Shown: in pieces, positions 1-8,666 of the stretch | How positions within the stretch are numbered: the first letter of the stretch is position 1 | Layout of the letters: the number at the start of each line of letters is the position of its first letter | Assembly (NCBI RefSeq): GCF_047229345.1 | Contig: NZ_JBFTER010000008.1 | Location: forward strand, 17,364-81,363 | DNA: 64,000 nucleotides | Direction of reading: 5' to 3' | DNA from: Cellulomonas_A sp047229345 | GTDB taxonomy: Bacteria > Actinomycetota > Actinomycetes > Actinomycetales > Cellulomonadaceae | The notes under the pieces: model-generated | The model's input: the letters and a program-made list of their open reading frames with translations, nothing else | Databases searched by the model: none | What the model was told of the DNA's origin: nothing | Position numbers and translations under genes: made by a program

Positions 1-465
1 GACGACCCGGCGCTGCTCGCCCGGTACCGCGCGGCCGGCCGGGACGAGCGCCTCGCGATCCTCGACGAGACGCTCCGGCTCGAGCCCGTCGTCGGGCACC
101 TGTACCGCCGGACCACCGCGCCGCTGGCGCTCGCCGGGCCGGACGGGCCCGTCGACCTCCCGGAGGGCACGCTGATCGACCTCGACATCCGCGCGATCAA
201 CGCGGAGCACGCCGTCGTCGGGGACGACCCGCTCGGGCTGTGCCCCGGGCGCGACCTGCCGCGGGGCGTGCCCGCGACCCTGATGAGCTTCGGCGACGGC
301 CACCACCGCTGCCCGGGCGCGCCGCTCGCGATCATGGAGACCGAGGTGTTCGTGACCGCGCTGCTGCGCCGCGACGTGGTCGCCGACGGGCCGCCGCACG
401 TGCGGTGGAACGAGGTCACGCAGGGCTACGACCTCGACCGGTTCCTGGTGCGCCTGCGGGGCTGA
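1..465 (+). CDS. Cytochrome P450, C-terminal part (cut by window edge)
   Basis: The frame is open from base 1 and ends in TGA at 463-465, so about 154 C-terminal residues are present. ETLRLEP near residue 24 is the K-helix ExxR motif. FGDGHHRCPGAPLA near residue 98 is the haem-binding loop, whose Cys is the axial ligand. The family performs haem-dependent mono-oxygenation with electrons from a ferredoxin or reductase partner; no partner is visible here. The substrate cannot be told from this piece. It converges on the hydrolase at 508-1362, with only a weak hairpin (491-505) between them. Confidence 0.93.
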   Translation, partial: DDPALLARYRAAGRDERLAILDETLRLEPVVGHLYRRTTAPLALAGPDGPVDLPEGTLIDLDIRAINAEHAVVGDDPLGLCPGRDLPRGVPATLMSFGDGHHRCPGAPLAIMETEVFVTALLRRDVVADGPPHVRWNEVTQGYDLDRFLVRLRG

Positions 466-507
466 CCGCAGCACCCCGCTGCTCTCGGGTGAGGCCCCCC
501 GCCTCGC

Positions 508-1362
508 TCAGCCGGCGTCGAGCACCTCGCGCAGCCGCCGCGCGAAGGCCTCCGGGTGCTCGACGAAGCCCACGTGGTCGCCCGGGAACAGCGTGGGCTC
601 GACGCCGAGCTGCCGCGCGAGCGCGGTCGACGTGAGGTCGCACAGCTGACCCGCCGACTCCTCGCCGAGGCCCACGACGACGCGCGGCGTCCCGGTGCGC
701 AGCGCCTCGACGTCGGGGACCCACCGGGTCGTCGCCCGCAGCTCGTGCAGGAAGAACCGGCGCTCGTCCGCGACCTCCTGCGGGTCGCGCTCGGGGAACC
801 CGCCCGCCGGCTCGGGCTGCGCGCCCGACGGCCCGTGCTCGCCCGCCTCGTCGATGTCCGCCTCCGCGAGGAACAGCGCCCACGCCGCGCCCGGTCCGTC
901 CGAGAGGTACGTGGCGATCATGCGGTCCGTGGCGGCGCGACGGCGCTCGCGGTCGTCGAGCAGCTCCTCGAGCGGCGGCTCGTGCGCGACGACCGTGCGG
1001 ACCTGCTCGGGGTGCGCCTGCGCGAGCGCAAGCGCGGTCACGGCGCCGCCGCTCGACCCGACGACGACCGCGGGCCCCGCGCCGAGGTGCGCGAGGAGGC
1101 GCGAGAGGTCGTCGGCGCGCAGCTCGGGGGTCGAGTCCTGCTCGGGGTCGTCCAGCGGGCTGCGGCCGATGCCGCGCGGGTCGGTGGTCAGCACCGTGCA
1201 GTCCGCGGCGAGGAGCTCCGCGAGCGGCGTGAACGCGCGCGCGTCCATCGGTGACCCGACGAGGACCACGACGGGCCCGGCGCCGCGCACCTCGTGGTGC
1301 AGGCGGACGCCCGGCGCGGCCAGGGTGCCGGTGGTCGTGAGTGCGGTGGGGGTGCTGGCCAT
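508..1362 (-). CDS. Alpha/beta-fold hydrolase
   Basis: The 284-residue protein has the alpha/beta hydrolase layout: an oxyanion-side VVLVGSPMDA segment near residue 35, the nucleophile elbow VVGSSGGAV (Ser about 104), and a late GDHVGFVEHPEAF carrying the catalytic His. An esterase or epoxide/haloalkane hydrolase-like role is possible; the substrate is unknown. I chose the ATG at 1362 because GGAGG lies just upstream, and the twelve extra codons further upstream have no such signal. The gene is monocistronic and converges on the P450. Confidence 0.88.
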   Translation of the reverse strand: MASTPTALTTTGTLAAPGVRLHHEVRGAGPVVVLVGSPMDARAFTPLAELLAADCTVLTTDPRGIGRSPLDDPEQDSTPELRADDLSRLLAHLGAGPAVVVGSSGGAVTALALAQAHPEQVRTVVAHEPPLEELLDDRERRRAATDRMIATYLSDGPGAAWALFLAEADIDEAGEHGPSGAQPEPAGGFPERDPQEVADERRFFLHELRATTRWVPDVEALRTGTPRVVVGLGEESAGQLCDLTSTALARQLGVEPTLFPGDHVGFVEHPEAFARRLREVLDAG

Positions 1363-1593
1363 GAGGTCCTCCGGTGGGTGTCGCCGCGACGACGGCACCG
1401 TCCGAGGGTGCGTCGAGGGGTGGACCGGCGCGGGGACCCGGACTCATCGCGGCACGGCCGCGCGCCTCTCGGCCGATCCGGGCGGGTTCAGTACGGTATG
1501 TCCGCTCGGGACACCACGGGGGATCGACGGAAGACGGCGGATCATGCGGATCGCGGGGAGCTCGAGGTTCGACGCACGACCGGGGGCGACGCG

Positions 1594-1791
1594 ATGAGCG
1601 TCGTCACCGTCGCGGTGCTGCTGGGGATCATCGTCGTCCTGCTGATGCGGTCGCGGCAGGTCCGCGCGGAGATCGCGGTGGTCTGCATCCTGTTCGGGCT
1701 CGTGCTCGGGGCCACCCCCGCGGGGCCCGCGGTGCGCCAGTTCCTCGAGTTCATCGGGGACTGGATCTGGACGCTGCTGCAGACGTGGTGA
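1594..1791 (+). CDS. Small two-helix membrane protein, unknown function
   Basis: The 65-residue protein has a first hydrophobic helix (residues about 3-17), a short basic loop (RSRQVRAE), a second helix (about 26-45) and a Trp-rich C-terminus (FIGDWIWTLL). I do not recognise a named family with certainty; similar orphan small membrane proteins are common in actinobacteria. GGGGG about 8 bases before the ATG can serve as ribosome binding site. A -10-like TACGGT at 1492-1497 would give a leader of roughly 90 bases. An in-frame ATG at 1498 directly abuts that hexamer and is therefore unlikely. Confidence 0.6.
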   Translation: MSVVTVAVLLGIIVVLLMRSRQVRAEIAVVCILFGLVLGATPAGPAVRQFLEFIGDWIWTLLQTW

Positions 1792-1897
1792 CGACCCGGC
1801 GCTGACGCACGCGGTGCGGTCCGAGGCTGGTTGCACCTTTCGATGCAGGTCCACGATCGCCATCCTGCGCCCGGCGCGGGCGGGGGGCCCCGATTCC

Positions 1898-1903
1898 TAG
1901 CGT
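1898..1903 (+). promoter_or_regulatory. Candidate -10 element for the CPBP/kinase/regulator operon
   Basis: TAGCGT (TANNNT type) lies 38 bases before the ATG at 1941. No convincing -35 box is visible at 17-18 bases upstream. Confidence 0.35.
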
Positions 1904-1940
1904 CGTCACGTCCGCACGACGTCGACGAGAGGGATCCGTC

Positions 1941-2852
1941 ATGACCGCCACCGCTGTGCTCGAACCGCCACCGCCGACCGCTGAGAGGGGCGGTGCCGTC
2001 GGCCTCGTGCGGCGCCGTCCCCTGCTGTCCTTCTTCGTGCTCGCGAACCTCGCGAGCTGGATCGCCTGGCTGCCCTACATCCTGTCCCGGCACGGTCTCG
2101 GCGTGTGGGACTTCGAGTTCCCCGGGGGATCGGGCGGCGGGCAGCTGCTCGGGATGCTCCCCGGCGCCTACCTCGGCCCGATCGGCGCGGCCCTGCTCGT
2201 CACCGTGCTGTGCGACGGGCGGGCGGGACTGCGCACCTGGGCCCGGCGCCTGTGGCGGTGGCGGGTCGGGTGGTGGTGGTACGCGGGCATCCTGCTCGGC
2301 GTCCCGGCCGCGATGATCCTGTCGCTGATGGTCTTCACCGGCGGGGTCGTGCACGCGCCGTCCGCGACCGTGCTCGTGGCGTTCGTGCCCGGGCTGCTCA
2401 TGCAGATGGTCACGACCGGGCTGGCCGAGGAGCCGGGCTGGCGCGACTTCGCGCTGCCGCGCGCGCAGCGCCGGTTCGGCCCGCTGCCCGCGGTGGTCCT
2501 GGTCGGTGTGCTGTGGGGCGTGTGGCACCTGCCGCTCTACCTCACGGAGTGGGGCGGCGGGCCGGGCGTGCCCTGGTACCGGCCGGCCGGGCTGGTCGTG
2601 TTCTGCGTGGTCTTCAACGTCGTGATGACGTGGGTGTTCAACTCGACGCACGAGAGCCTGCCCATGGCGATGCTGCTGCACGTCAGCGTCAACAACTTCG
2701 CCTCGGTCGCCGGGGCCGACATGTTCCCGACGGTCGACCGCGACACGTTCCAGCACGCGCTGATCCTCGGCTCGGTCGTCGTCGGCGGCGCCCTCGTCGC
2801 GGCCACCCGCGGACGACTCGCCTACCGCGGCGGGCAGGCGCCCCTATCGTGA
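1941..2852 (+). CDS. CPBP-family intramembrane glutamic endopeptidase
   Basis: The 303-residue multi-pass protein carries CPBP/Abi motif 1, EEPGWRDFALP (Glu 163-164), motif 2, VWHLPLY (His about 196), and a late LLHVSVNNFAS segment supplying the last His/Asn. These residues form the active site of CAAX-type and Rce1-like membrane proteases. Its GTGA overlap with a histidine kinase and the following LuxR regulator suggests that the protease and the two-component pair act together, for instance in envelope stress or peptide handling; this is inference. Its promoter is probably at 1898-1903. Confidence 0.92.
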   Translation: MTATAVLEPPPPTAERGGAVGLVRRRPLLSFFVLANLASWIAWLPYILSRHGLGVWDFEFPGGSGGGQLLGMLPGAYLGPIGAALLVTVLCDGRAGLRTWARRLWRWRVGWWWYAGILLGVPAAMILSLMVFTGGVVHAPSATVLVAFVPGLLMQMVTTGLAEEPGWRDFALPRAQRRFGPLPAVVLVGVLWGVWHLPLYLTEWGGGPGVPWYRPAGLVVFCVVFNVVMTWVFNSTHESLPMAMLLHVSVNNFASVAGADMFPTVDRDTFQHALILGSVVVGGALVAATRGRLAYRGGQAPLS

Positions 2853-4126
2853 CCCGCGTGACCGAGGACCCGCGCCGCTCCCTGCGTCCCGCACGGATCG
2901 CCGTCCCGGCGGCCTGCGGGGGGCTGGCGGCCGCGTTCCTCGTCGCCGCCACGATCCTGCACGCGGCCGACCCGCAGGCCGCCGTCGGGATGCCGGCGCT
3001 CGGCGCGCCGGCCTGGTGGTGGGCGGTCGCGGTCCTGACCGTCCAGGCGGTGGCGCTCGCTGCGCGGCCCCGCGCCACTCCCGGCGTGCTCGTCGCGGTG
3101 GCCGCCGGGGTGCCCGCGCTCGCCGTCCTGGGCGAGGGCGTCGGCGCGGCCCTCGTCGCGGTGCCGGTCGCGGCGTACGAAACCGCGGTCGGCGACCGCC
3201 GGGAGCGCGCCCGGCCGGCCCTCGTCGTCGCGGCCGTCCTCGTCGCGGTGGGCGTCGCGGCGAGCGAGCTGCTCATCGGCAGCGCAGCAGCGGTGGCGGT
3301 CGTCGCCGGGGCGCTCCAGGCGGTCGGCGCCATCGGGCTCCCCGTCCTGGCCGCGCTCGTCGTCGGGTCCCGCCGCGACGCGCGCGAGGCCCGGGCGGAC
3401 ACCCTCGCGGCACGCACCCGGGAGCGCGATGCGCTCGTGCAGGTCGCCGTGGAGCGGGAGCGCACGGCGATGGCGCGCGAGCTGCACGACATCGCCGCCC
3501 ACCACCTGTCCGGGATCGCGGTGATGACCGGCGCGATCGGCCGGCAGATCGACGTCGACCCCGCGGGGGCGAAGGTCGCGGTCGCTCAGGTCCGTGAGCA
3601 GAGCACGGCGATGCTGCGTGACCTGCGCAACCTCGTCGTCCTCCTGCGGGACACCGACGCGCCCGACGACGCGGACGGCTCCGTCCGGATGGAGACGGTC
3701 GCGGGCGTCGCCGAGCTCGTCGCGGGCGCGCGCGAGTCGGGCGTCGACGTGACGCTGGACCACGCCGGACCGGTCGACGACCTCGCGGCCACGGGCGCCG
3801 TCGGGCCGCTCGCCCAGCTCGTCGTGTACCGGACGGTCCAGGAGGCGCTCGCGAACGCCGTCCGGCACGCACCGGGGGCGCCGTGCCAGGTCCGCCTCGA
3901 CGCGCGGGACGGGGGCGCCCTGGTCGTCACGGTGCGCAACGACGCCCCGCCAGCCCGCGACGCCGTGCCTCCGCACCAGCCCGGGTACGGGCTCGTCGGG
4001 ATGCGCGAGCGGGCCGAGGTCACCGGGGCCACCCTCCGCTACGGTCCTCGTGCCGCCGGGGGGTGGGAGGTCCGCCTCGTCGTCCCCGCGGCGGACCGGA
4101 CGACCACGGGGGGAGACGCACCATGA
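2849..4126 (+). CDS. NarL/DesK-type sensor histidine kinase
   Basis: The 425-residue kinase has about six hydrophobic N-terminal segments (residues 15-190) and no large extracellular domain, so it probably senses within the membrane. A HisKA_3 dimerisation helix follows, with phospho-acceptor His 213 in MARELHDIAAHHLS, then a HATPase with N-box TVQEALANAVRHAP and G-box GYGLVGMRERAE. The GTG at 2849 overlaps the protease stop as GTGA, and a second GTG at 2858 is also possible. The stop overlaps the regulator start as ATGA. It is expected to phosphorylate the regulator encoded directly downstream. Confidence 0.94.
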   Translation: MTRVTEDPRRSLRPARIAVPAACGGLAAAFLVAATILHAADPQAAVGMPALGAPAWWWAVAVLTVQAVALAARPRATPGVLVAVAAGVPALAVLGEGVGAALVAVPVAAYETAVGDRRERARPALVVAAVLVAVGVAASELLIGSAAAVAVVAGALQAVGAIGLPVLAALVVGSRRDAREARADTLAARTRERDALVQVAVERERTAMARELHDIAAHHLSGIAVMTGAIGRQIDVDPAGAKVAVAQVREQSTAMLRDLRNLVVLLRDTDAPDDADGSVRMETVAGVAELVAGARESGVDVTLDHAGPVDDLAATGAVGPLAQLVVYRTVQEALANAVRHAPGAPCQVRLDARDGGALVVTVRNDAPPARDAVPPHQPGYGLVGMRERAEVTGATLRYGPRAAGGWEVRLVVPAADRTTTGGDAP

Positions 4127-4887
4127 CCGGGAGCGGCACCGGCAGCGGCAGCGGCAGCGGCGCCGGTGGCACCGACGGCAGCGCCACGGCCGGCGGCAAC
4201 GTCACCGGCGGCACCGCGCGGACCGTCCGGGTCGTCGTGGCCGACGACCAGCCGCTCGTGCGCGCCGGGCTGACCACGATGCTCGGCAGCGAGCCGGACA
4301 TCAGCGTCGTCGGGCAGGCCGGCGACGGGGCGACGGCCGTCGAGCTGGCCCGCGCGCTGCGGCCCGACGTCGTGTGCATGGACATCCGCATGCCCGGCAC
4401 CGACGGCATCACCGCGACGCGCGCGCTGTGCGGCCCCGACGTCGACGACCCCGTGCCCGTCCTGATCCTCACGACGTTCGACGTGGACGAGTACCTGTTC
4501 GGCGCCCTCGAGGCCGGGGCGTCCGGCTTCCTGCTCAAGGACGCCGAGCCCGAGACGCTGATCGACGCCGTGCGGTCCGTCGCTGCCGGCCACGGCATGC
4601 TCGCGAACGCCCTGACCAAGCGGGTGCTGCGTGAGGTCGTCACGCGTCGCCGGACGCAGCCCGTGACGGCGGCGCGCGCGACCGAGCTCCTGACGCCCCG
4701 CGAGCTCGACATCCTGCTGCTGCTCGCACAGGGGATGTCCAACGAGGAGATCGCCGGCGCGCTCGTGCTCGAGGTGTCGACGATCAAGTCGCACCTGGCG
4801 CGCGCGATGCCCAAGCTCGGCGTGCGGTCCCGGCTGCAGGCGGTCGTCTGGGCGTACCAGAACGGCATCGTCGAGCTCGGCGGCTGA
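4123..4887 (+). CDS. LuxR/NarL-family response regulator with Gly/Ser-rich N-terminus
   Basis: The 254-residue protein has a receiver domain from about residue 36 (VRVVVADDQPLVRAGL), phospho-acceptor Asp 87 in CMDIRMPG and the conserved Lys in FLLKDAEP. Its C-terminal LuxR helix-turn-helix begins at LTPRELDILLLLAQG. It is the partner of the upstream kinase, joined by an ATGA overlap. Residues 2-32 are an unusual low-complexity Gly/Ser/Thr tail encoded by repeated GGCAGC-type triplets; NarL-family regulators normally start directly at the receiver. The coupled ATG makes this start likely, so the tail appears to be real. Confidence 0.94.
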   Translation: MTGSGTGSGSGSGAGGTDGSATAGGNVTGGTARTVRVVVADDQPLVRAGLTTMLGSEPDISVVGQAGDGATAVELARALRPDVVCMDIRMPGTDGITATRALCGPDVDDPVPVLILTTFDVDEYLFGALEAGASGFLLKDAEPETLIDAVRSVAAGHGMLANALTKRVLREVVTRRRTQPVTAARATELLTPRELDILLLLAQGMSNEEIAGALVLEVSTIKSHLARAMPKLGVRSRLQAVVWAYQNGIVELGG

Positions 4888-4890
4888 CGG

Positions 4891-4970
4891 GCGCGGCCGC
4901 ACCGGCTCCCTCAGGGCGCCGCCGCCCCGGCTCAGTCAACGCGCAGCCGCACCGGTCCCGTCAGAGCGCC
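4891..4970. repeat. Imperfect 30-bp direct repeat, period 50 bp
   Basis: Bases 4891-4920 and 4941-4970 match at about 25 of 30 positions. The second copy contains the stop codon and last codons of the minus-strand gene ending at 4961, so that gene's 3' end has apparently been copied into the intergenic space. Confidence 0.6.
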
Positions 4971-6136
4971 TCGGCACCACCGTCGTCCGCGGGCACGTCG
5001 CGCGGCTCGTCGTGCGCGGCGCGCGGGTCGCGTCGCCGCTCGCGCGAGCCCGCCCGCCAGCTCGCGCGCGGGAGCCGCTGCACGATGCCGGGGCCGGTCG
5101 CCTCCGAGCCGACGTGCAGGAGGTGCAGGTCGGTGGTGTGCGCCGGGTTGGCCGGCTGCGCGCGCACGAGCAGGACCGCGCCGCGCCGGGGGCGCGCGTG
5201 CCAGAACCACGCGTCGCGGGACCGTCCCTCGACCGTCTCGACGAGGCAGCGCGACCCGTGGTTCGCGGTGTGGTGGACGCGCCGGACCCGCACGAGCTCG
5301 ATGCCGGGCGCACGGCTCGCCTCGACCGCGTCGGCGTGGATCGCGGCGAGCTGGTCCTGGCGCGCCTCCCCGCCGAGCACCCACCACCGCCGCGGCCCGA
5401 GGCGCCACCACGTCCACCCGAGCGCGCCGAGCAGCGCGAGCGCCGCGACGCCCGTCAGGACGCCGAGGACGGCGCGCAGCCAGCCCGTCGCGAGGAGCGT
5501 CAGCACGAGCCCGACGGCCACCACCCGCGGTCCCCACCGGCGCGCGAGCCACAGGTGGTCGTCGGTGAGGCGGTCGTCGGTCGCCGCGACCACCACGCGC
5601 ACCCGGGCGCCGTGCTGACGCAGCGCGGCGGCACCGGGCCCGACCGCGGCCCGCACGCGGGACGTCGACGACGCGCGGCCCGACCCGGCGGGGGCCTGCG
5701 GCTCGGCGTCGGGAGCGGGTGGTGCGGGCTGCACGTTGTCGGGGCCGACCCCCGACGGCCGCGGGCGCAGCGCGTCGCGCGCGTTCGCGGGTCGCATGCG
5801 TGCGCGCCACGGCCCCGTGCTGCGTGGGGAGATGCTGCGTGGGGAGATCAGCCGGTCGGGGCGGCGCGGTCCCCACCCGGGCACGTGCGGCGTGGGGAAC
5901 TGCTCGGGCGCCGGCTCCGCCTCGGGTCGCGCGGGCTGGCCGATGCGCGCGTCGCCGTTCAGGTGCGGCTCGCCGACGGAGGACGTGCCGCCCGGGATCG
6001 GTGCCCACGCCGGGGCGTCGTCGGTGCGGGGGGTCGTGGCCGGCACCTCGCGCGTCGCGCACACGGGGCAGTCCACGCCCGGGCCGGGCGGGGCGCTCAG
6101 GACGTGGTGGCCGCAGCGCGGGCACGGGTAGGCCAT
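4961..6136 (-). CDS. Zinc-ribbon, membrane-anchored protein of unknown function
   Basis: The 391-residue protein starts with a zinc ribbon (MAYPCPRCG, then CPVC at residues 23-26). A long Pro/Ala/Arg-rich disordered segment follows to about residue 190. Next come two closely spaced transmembrane helices (VVAVGLVLTLLATGWL and VLTGVAALALLGALG) and a soluble C-terminal domain with a VRVRRVHHTANHG segment. No family or function is recognised. There is no Shine-Dalgarno; a TACCCT hexamer (minus strand, 6143-6148) sits 6 bases before the ATG, which fits a leaderless start. The last codons are duplicated downstream at 4891-4920. Confidence 0.78.
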   Translation of the reverse strand: MAYPCPRCGHHVLSAPPGPGVDCPVCATREVPATTPRTDDAPAWAPIPGGTSSVGEPHLNGDARIGQPARPEAEPAPEQFPTPHVPGWGPRRPDRLISPRSISPRSTGPWRARMRPANARDALRPRPSGVGPDNVQPAPPAPDAEPQAPAGSGRASSTSRVRAAVGPGAAALRQHGARVRVVVAATDDRLTDDHLWLARRWGPRVVAVGLVLTLLATGWLRAVLGVLTGVAALALLGALGWTWWRLGPRRWWVLGGEARQDQLAAIHADAVEASRAPGIELVRVRRVHHTANHGSRCLVETVEGRSRDAWFWHARPRRGAVLLVRAQPANPAHTTDLHLLHVGSEATGPGIVQRLPRASWRAGSRERRRDPRAAHDEPRDVPADDGGAEAL

Positions 6137-6189
6137 GCGCGGAGGGTAGTGCGCCCCGGGCGGTTCGTCCCGGTTCGACACCGGAGTCG

Positions 6190-7104
6190 TCAGGGCGTGA
6201 CGGCCCGGCCGTGCGCCCCGTGGACCGACGCGGCGGCGACCCGCTCGAACGCGGCGACCATCGGGCGCGTCTCGCTCTCGCGGTGCACGAGGGCGACGTC
6301 GCTGCGGACGCGGGCCTCGGGCAGCGCGAGGCAGCGGACGTCGGGGCCCGCGATCGTGCGCACGCACTCGGGTGCGATCGTGACGCCGAGCCCGGCGCCG
6401 ACCAGCCGCAGGATCGTCAGCCAGTGGCTCGCCTCGTGCGCGACGACGGGCCGGAAGCCGCGCTCCTCGCACAGGCTCAGCGGTTTCTCGAAGGCGCGGG
6501 CACCGGCGCTGCGGGGCGCTCCGACGAACGGGTCGTCGCGCAGCGCGAGCACCGACGCCTCGGTCGCGTCCGCCGCGGCGTGCGTCGCGGGCACGACGGC
6601 GACGTAGGCCTCGGTGAGCAGCGGCGTGGTCACGAGGCCCGCCACGGGGTCGGCGTCGCGGACGACGCCCGCGTCGATGCTGCCGTCGAGCAGCCCGTCG
6701 ACGACCCGGGCGGTGAACGACTCGTGCAGCCGCAGCTCGACGCCCGGCAGCTCGTCGAGGTGGCGCCGGAGCACCTCGGGGAGCAGCGTCATCATCACGG
6801 AGCCCACGTAGCCGAGGTGCAGCACGCCGGCCTCGCCGCGACCGATCCGCCGCGCCTCGCCCACGTCGCGGTCGAGGTTCCGCAGCGTGCGCCGGGCCCG
6901 GTCGAGGAACGCGTCGCCGGCCGGGGTGGTCCGCACCGAGCGGGACGTGCGGGTCAGCAGCGGGCAGCCGACGGCGGCCTCGAGCTGACGGATCGCCTGC
7001 GAGAGCGGCGGCTGCGCCATGTGCAGGCGCTGCGCGGCCCGGCCGAAGTGCAGCTCCTCGGCGACGGCGACGAAGTAGCGCAGGTGCCGCAGCTCGATGT
7101 CCAT
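6190..7104 (-). CDS. LysR-family transcriptional regulator
   Basis: The 304-residue protein has an N-terminal winged HTH (LRHLRYFVAVAEELHFGRAA...PPLSQAI) and a C-terminal periplasmic-binding-protein-like effector domain from about residue 90. It is divergent from the GNAT gene at 7174 with only 69 bases between starts, so it most likely controls that gene and itself. A GATGCT hexamer (minus strand, 7111-7116) lies 6 bases before the ATG and may be a leaderless -10. The effector is unknown. Confidence 0.93.
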   Translation of the reverse strand: MDIELRHLRYFVAVAEELHFGRAAQRLHMAQPPLSQAIRQLEAAVGCPLLTRTSRSVRTTPAGDAFLDRARRTLRNLDRDVGEARRIGRGEAGVLHLGYVGSVMMTLLPEVLRRHLDELPGVELRLHESFTARVVDGLLDGSIDAGVVRDADPVAGLVTTPLLTEAYVAVVPATHAAADATEASVLALRDDPFVGAPRSAGARAFEKPLSLCEERGFRPVVAHEASHWLTILRLVGAGLGVTIAPECVRTIAGPDVRCLALPEARVRSDVALVHRESETRPMVAAFERVAAASVHGAHGRAVTP

Positions 7105-7173
7105 ACGCCCAGCATCTCAGTCGAGACGAACAAGATCCTGGACGTGTCGACGAGTGCCCGGTGTGATGGAGCC

Positions 7174-7668
7174 ATGGACCTCACGATCCGCCCGCTCACC
7201 ACCCCGGCCGACGCCGCGGCGTTCCGCACGCTCAACGAGGAGTGGATCGTCCGCCACTTCTCGCTCGAGGACGAGGACCGGCGCCAGCTCGACGACCCGG
7301 TCGGCGTGATCGTCGACCCCGGCGGCGAGGTGCTCGTCGCGGAGCTCGACGGCCGCGTCGTCGGCTGCGTGGCCCTGCGCCCGGCAGCCGACGGCGTCTA
7401 CGAGCTCTCGAAGATGGCGGTCGACCCCGCGCTGCGCGGCCGCGGCGTCGGGCGCCGGGTCATCACGGCGGCCGTCGAGCGCGCCCGGGAGCTCGGGGCG
7501 ACGTCCCTGTTCCTCGGCAGCTCGACGCGGCTCGCGCCCGCGGTGCACCTCTACGAGTCCGTGGGGTTCCGGCACGTCCCTCGCGAGGAGATCGACATGC
7601 CGTACGAGCGGGCCGACGTGTTCATGGTGCTGCCGCTCGTCCCGGCGTCGGCGCAGGTCGGCGCCTGA
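7174..7668 (+). CDS. GNAT-family N-acetyltransferase
   Basis: The 164-residue single-domain enzyme has the GNAT acetyl-CoA loop RGRGVGRRVI near residue 90, after the strand segment YELSKMAVDPALRGRG, and a C-terminal HLYESVGFRHVP segment typical of the fold. It transfers an acyl group from acyl-CoA to an amine; the acceptor is unknown. GATGGAGCC before the ATG at 7174 offers a weak ribosome site. The divergent LysR gene is its likely regulator. A downstream LysR gene converges on it. Confidence 0.9.
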   Translation: MDLTIRPLTTPADAAAFRTLNEEWIVRHFSLEDEDRRQLDDPVGVIVDPGGEVLVAELDGRVVGCVALRPAADGVYELSKMAVDPALRGRGVGRRVITAAVERARELGATSLFLGSSTRLAPAVHLYESVGFRHVPREEIDMPYERADVFMVLPLVPASAQVGA

Positions 7669-7714
7669 GCAGCCGTAGCCGCGCGCTCGCTGCCGCGTCG
7701 TCGACCGGTCCGCC

Positions 7715-8563
7715 TCACAGGCTCGTCGCCGTCCGCACCAGCCCTGCGACCCCGCGCGAGCGGCTGTGCGGGGGCCAGGCGATCACCGTCGTGACCGCCG
7801 GCGCGTCGAGCACCGGGACGACCGCGACGTCGCCGCGCACGAGCACGCGGCCGGACTCCGGCACGATCGCGCACGCGCGGCCGAGCGCGATGAGCTGCAC
7901 GAGCTGCGCGTGGTCGTGCGCCTGCGGACCCGGCCCGTCGGCGTAGGTGCCGTCCGCCTCGGGCCAGCGGGGCAGCGGCAGCCCCGGCACGTCGGTCAGG
8001 TCGGCGAGGTGCAGGTGCGGGCGCGCGGTCAGGGGATGCCCCGCGGGCAGCAGCGCGACCTGGCCCTCGGTGCGGAGCTCCTCGACGTCGAACCCGGCGA
8101 CGTCGTCGAACGGCAGGTGCAGCAGCGCGACGTCGGCCCGCCCGTCCCGCAGCACGCGGGACTGCTCGCCGATCCCGCTCAGCAGCACCTCGACCGGGAC
8201 GGCGTCGGGCTCCGCGGCGTACGCGTCGAGCAGCTTCGCGAGCAGCTCCGTCGACGCACCGGCCTTCGTCGCGAGCACGACGCCGGGCGCCCCGGTCGTG
8301 GCGTGCGCGGCGCGGCGGGTGCGGCGCTCGGCGGCCTCGACCGCATCGAGCACCGCGCGGCCCTCGTGCAGCAAGGCCTGCCCGGCCTCCGTCATCGTGA
8401 CCGACCGGCTCGTGCGTTCGAGGAGCGTGACCCCGAGGCGGCGTTCGAGCTGGCGGATCGCACGCGAGAGCGGCGGCTGCGCGATGCCGAGGCGTTCGGC
8501 GGCCCTCCCGAAGTGCAGCTCCTCGGCGACGGCGACGTAGTACCGCAGCTCGCGCGTCTCCAT
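7715..8563 (-). CDS. LysR-family transcriptional regulator
   Basis: The 282-residue LysR protein has an HTH (METRELRYYVAVAEELHFGRAAERL) almost identical in wording to the 6190-7104 protein, which suggests an old duplication; the effector domains differ more. The ATG at 8563 is preceded by TACGCT (minus strand, 8571-8576) with a 7-base gap, a leaderless arrangement. It is divergent from the SDR gene at 8667, and the shared intergenic region holds a textbook LysR site (8595-8630). Confidence 0.92.
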   Translation of the reverse strand: METRELRYYVAVAEELHFGRAAERLGIAQPPLSRAIRQLERRLGVTLLERTSRSVTMTEAGQALLHEGRAVLDAVEAAERRTRRAAHATTGAPGVVLATKAGASTELLAKLLDAYAAEPDAVPVEVLLSGIGEQSRVLRDGRADVALLHLPFDDVAGFDVEELRTEGQVALLPAGHPLTARPHLHLADLTDVPGLPLPRWPEADGTYADGPGPQAHDHAQLVQLIALGRACAIVPESGRVLVRGDVAVVPVLDAPAVTTVIAWPPHSRSRGVAGLVRTATSL

Positions 8564-8594
8564 GCGGTCCAGCGTAGCCACGCGGTCGGCGGTC

Positions 8595-8630
8595 GATACC
8601 GCTGGGGTATCGGTCGCACCGAAGCGGTAT
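8595..8630. promoter_or_regulatory. LysR-type operator between lysR and SDR genes
   Basis: A perfect dyad GATACC-N5-GGTATC (8595-8611) contains T-N11-A (8597-8609). The half-site AGCGGTAT (8623-8630) is the exact inverted copy of ATACCGCT (8596-8603). This looks like the recognition site plus activation site of classical LysR promoters. The 17-bp dyad also resembles the CsoR-like element at 11562. Confidence 0.7.
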
Positions 8631-8666
8631 TGGACCCTCCGAGGGGGCGGGGCACAGGCTGGCGGC

